From positions 1 to 5,893 of the forward strand of contig JASHVY010000185.1 of the NCBI GenBank assembly GCA_030044345.1: 5,893 nucleotides of DNA. Direction: 5' to 3'. The DNA comes from Acetobacteraceae bacterium (GTDB taxonomy: Bacteria > Pseudomonadota > Alphaproteobacteria > Acetobacterales > Acetobacteraceae). This document shows, piece after piece, positions 4,090-5,893 of the stretch. Both the position numbers and the translations under genes were made by a program. The notes beneath the pieces are model-generated. The model was not told the origin of the DNA and searched no databases. It saw nothing but the letters and a program-made list of their open reading frames with translations. Numbering within the stretch: position 1 is the stretch's first letter; each line of letters begins with the position of its first letter.

Positions 4090-5893
4090 ACGCCTGCAAC
4101 GACTTCGTCGTCAAGTTCGCCAATGTGAACGGATCGGGCTCGGCGAGCGCCAACCGGCTCTTCGCCAAGGCGGTGCTGCGCATGGGCGTGCCGGCGACGC
4201 CGCGCAATGTCTTCCCCTCCAACATCGAAGGCCTGCCGACCTGGTACGAGGTCCGGATCTCGGAGGCGAATCGTCTCGCGCGCCATGGCGAGGTGCATCT
4301 CATGGTCGCGATGAACCCGCAGACCTGGGACAAGGATATCGGCGAGATCGCGCCCGGCGGGTATCTTCTCTATGATTCGACGAGGCCGATGCGCGCGGAG
4401 AAGTTCCGCCCGGATATCGTCGTTCTCGGTGTGCCGTTCACCGAGCTCTGCAACCGCGAATACAGCGATTCAAGGCAGCGCCAGCTCTTCAAGAACATCA
4501 TGTATGTGGGCGCGCTCGCCGCGCTCATCGATCTCGACATCACCGAGATCGAACGGCTGATCGCTGAGCAGTTCAAGGGCAAGGAGCGGCTGATCGCGGG
4601 CAATCTCCAGGCGCTCCGGCTCGGCTGCGAGCATGCGCGAAAAACGCTCGCCTGCCCGATCGGGCTTCGTCTTCGCCGCGCCGATGCGGTGGGCGAGCGG
4701 ATCTTCATCGACGGCAACAGCGCCGCCGCGCTCGGCGCCGTCTATGGCGGCGCGACCGTCGCCGCGTGGTATCCGATCACACCCTCGACCTCGCTCACCG
4801 AGGCTTTCCAGCGCCATTGCCGGCGCTACCGGACGGAGCCGGAAACGGGCCGCAACCGTTACGCGATCGTGCAGGCGGAGGATGAGCTGGCGGCGATCGG
4901 CATGGTGGTGGGCGCGGCCTGGAACGGCGCGCGGGCCTTCACCGCGACCTCGGGCCCCGGCATCTCGCTGATGCAGGAGACGATCGGGCTTGCCTATTTC
5001 GCCGAGATTCCGGCCGTGATCTTCGATGTGCAGCGTGCCGGCCCCTCGACCGGAATGCCGACGCGCACGCAGCAAGGCGACCTCCGGTCCACCGCCTATG
5101 CCTCGCACGGCGATACGCGCCACGTGCTGCTCTTCCCCGAAGACCCACACGAATGCTTCATGTTTGGCGCGCTTGCCTTCGATCTCGCCGACAGGCTCCA
5201 GACACCAGTCTTCGTGATGCTCGACCTTGAGATCGGGATGAACGAGCGGCTCACCGCCCCCTTCGCCTGGGATGATGCGCGGCGGATGGATCGCGGCAAG
5301 GTGATGAGTGCCGCGGATTTGGAGCGGGCAACCGATTTCGGCCGCTATCTCGATATCGACGGGGACGGCATTCCCTGGCGGACCTATCCCGGCACGCATG
5401 AGAGCCGGGGCGCCTTCTTCACGCGCGGCACGACCAAGGATGGCCACGCCCGCTATACCGAGGAGGGTGTGGCCTATGTCGCGAACATGCAGCGCCTGCT
5501 GCGCAAATTCGCGACCGCGCGGCGCCTGGTGCCGCCGCCCGTCATCATCCCGGCCGCAACGCCCACAAGCCGCGGGGCGATCTATTACGGCTCGACCAGC
5601 CCGGCTATGGATGAGGCCTGCGAGATCCTGGCCGAACGCGGCATCGCGCTCGACCGGATGCGGCTTCGCGCCTTCCCCTTCCCCGAGGACGTGTTCGATT
5701 TCATCGTCGCCCATGACGAGGTGTTCGTGGTCGAGCAGAACCGGGACGGGCAGATGCGGGGCCTCCTGATCGATGAGGGCGGCGTTGCTCCGGCCCACCT
5801 GCATGCCGTGCTGAGCTATGACGGCACGCCCATCACCAGCCGCTTCATTGCCGAGGCGATCGCGGCGGAAATCTCCACCGGAGATGCCGCGCG
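4074..5893 (+). CDS. korA: 2-oxoglutarate (2-oxoacid):acceptor oxidoreductase, fused gamma-alpha subunit, 3' truncated by window
   Basis: KorA with KorB oxidatively decarboxylates 2-oxoglutarate to succinyl-CoA using TPP, passing electrons to ferredoxin or a flavoprotein partner. The frame is open to the window edge for 606 codons, close to the usual 600-630, so only the last few residues are missing. The N-terminal part (about 10-190) is the gamma domain, with VNGSGSASAN at 18-27 and FPSNIEGLPTWYEVR at 47-61. The alpha domain begins near 208 and carries YPITPSTSLTEA at 233-244, AEDELAAIG at 268-276, SGPGISLMQE at 293-302 and QRAGPSTGMPTRTQQGDL at 320-337. A transketolase C-terminal-like domain follows at about 500-600. 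ATG 4074 overlaps the upstream flavoprotein gene by 16 nt, with ggcagg (4062-4067) as a possible ribosome binding site. KorB is expected next, beyond the window. Substrate is inferred from family resemblance; a pyruvate or branched-chain 2-oxoacid cannot be excluded. Confidence 0.9.
   Translation, partial: MLRPLNACNDFVVKFANVNGSGSASANRLFAKAVLRMGVPATPRNVFPSNIEGLPTWYEVRISEANRLARHGEVHLMVAMNPQTWDKDIGEIAPGGYLLYDSTRPMRAEKFRPDIVVLGVPFTELCNREYSDSRQRQLFKNIMYVGALAALIDLDITEIERLIAEQFKGKERLIAGNLQALRLGCEHARKTLACPIGLRLRRADAVGERIFIDGNSAAALGAVYGGATVAAWYPITPSTSLTEAFQRHCRRYRTEPETGRNRYAIVQAEDELAAIGMVVGAAWNGARAFTATSGPGISLMQETIGLAYFAEIPAVIFDVQRAGPSTGMPTRTQQGDLRSTAYASHGDTRHVLLFPEDPHECFMFGALAFDLADRLQTPVFVMLDLEIGMNERLTAPFAWDDARRMDRGKVMSAADLERATDFGRYLDIDGDGIPWRTYPGTHESRGAFFTRGTTKDGHARYTEEGVAYVANMQRLLRKFATARRLVPPPVIIPAATPTSRGAIYYGSTSPAMDEACEILAERGIALDRMRLRAFPFPEDVFDFIVAHDEVFVVEQNRDGQMRGLLIDEGGVAPAHLHAVLSYDGTPITSRFIAEAIAAEISTGDAA

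Noticed and set aside
4528..4552. 9-bp inverted repeat tcgatctcg-N7-cgagatcga inside korA
   Set aside because: It falls in codons for D-L-D-I-T-E-I-E, and a repeat of this size is roughly expected by chance in a window this long; no sign of a regulatory role.
4470..5804. Long open frame on the minus strand opposite korA (444 codons)
   Set aside because: It is antisense to a well-conserved KorA frame and shows the same Arg/His/Gly-rich shadow composition, with no family motif.

Overview
The window is a GC-rich stretch (by eye about two thirds G+C) of a probable alphaproteobacterial chromosome. The protein sequence style, the short gene overlaps and the GC-rich intergenic hairpins suggest a Rhodospirillales/Acetobacteraceae-like organism. 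That placement is an inference from protein flavour; no RNA gene or marker in the window fixes it. All genes lie on the + strand. There are no tRNA or rRNA genes, insertion sequences, CRISPR arrays or phage genes.

Layout: (1) 1-236 is the 3' end of a dihydrolipoamide dehydrogenase gene (lpd, E3 of 2-oxoacid dehydrogenase complexes). (2) 237-327 holds two GC-rich hairpins, the second with a T-rich tail that makes a good intrinsic terminator, followed by a 9-bp tandem repeat. (3) 328-2051 is a two-gene vitamin B6 operon, pdxA-pdxJ, overlapping by ATGA. The two enzymes catalyse consecutive steps of DXP-dependent pyridoxine 5'-phosphate synthesis. (4) 2052-2301 is a 250-bp non-coding region with several small inverted repeats and a perfect TATAAT box. 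(5) 2302-5893 begins a second operon. Its first gene encodes a GltD-like FAD/NAD(P) oxidoreductase with a C-terminal two-cluster ferredoxin domain (KorC-type). It overlaps by 16 nt a fused gamma-alpha subunit of a 2-oxoacid (probably 2-oxoglutarate):acceptor oxidoreductase (KorA), which runs off the window just before its expected end. The TPP-binding beta subunit (KorB) is expected immediately downstream but is not in the window.

The second operon looks like the three-component 2-oxoglutarate:NAD(P)+ oxidoreductase described from aromatic-degrading Azoarcus (recalled, not looked up). In that enzyme KorAB oxidises 2-oxoglutarate with CoA and the flavoprotein passes electrons between low-potential Fe-S clusters and NAD(P). 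Together with the classical E3 gene, the locus hints at two parallel routes for 2-oxoglutarate oxidation.

The most unusual sequence signal is a perfect 31-bp inverted repeat. The last codons of pdxA (1287-1317) are the exact reverse complement of the part of pdxJ (1529-1559) that encodes its conserved AAPLNLEMAA motif with the catalytic Glu72. This cannot be chance. It looks like an inverted templated duplication of a pdxJ core segment into the 3' end of pdxA, and it brackets the pdxJ start codon.
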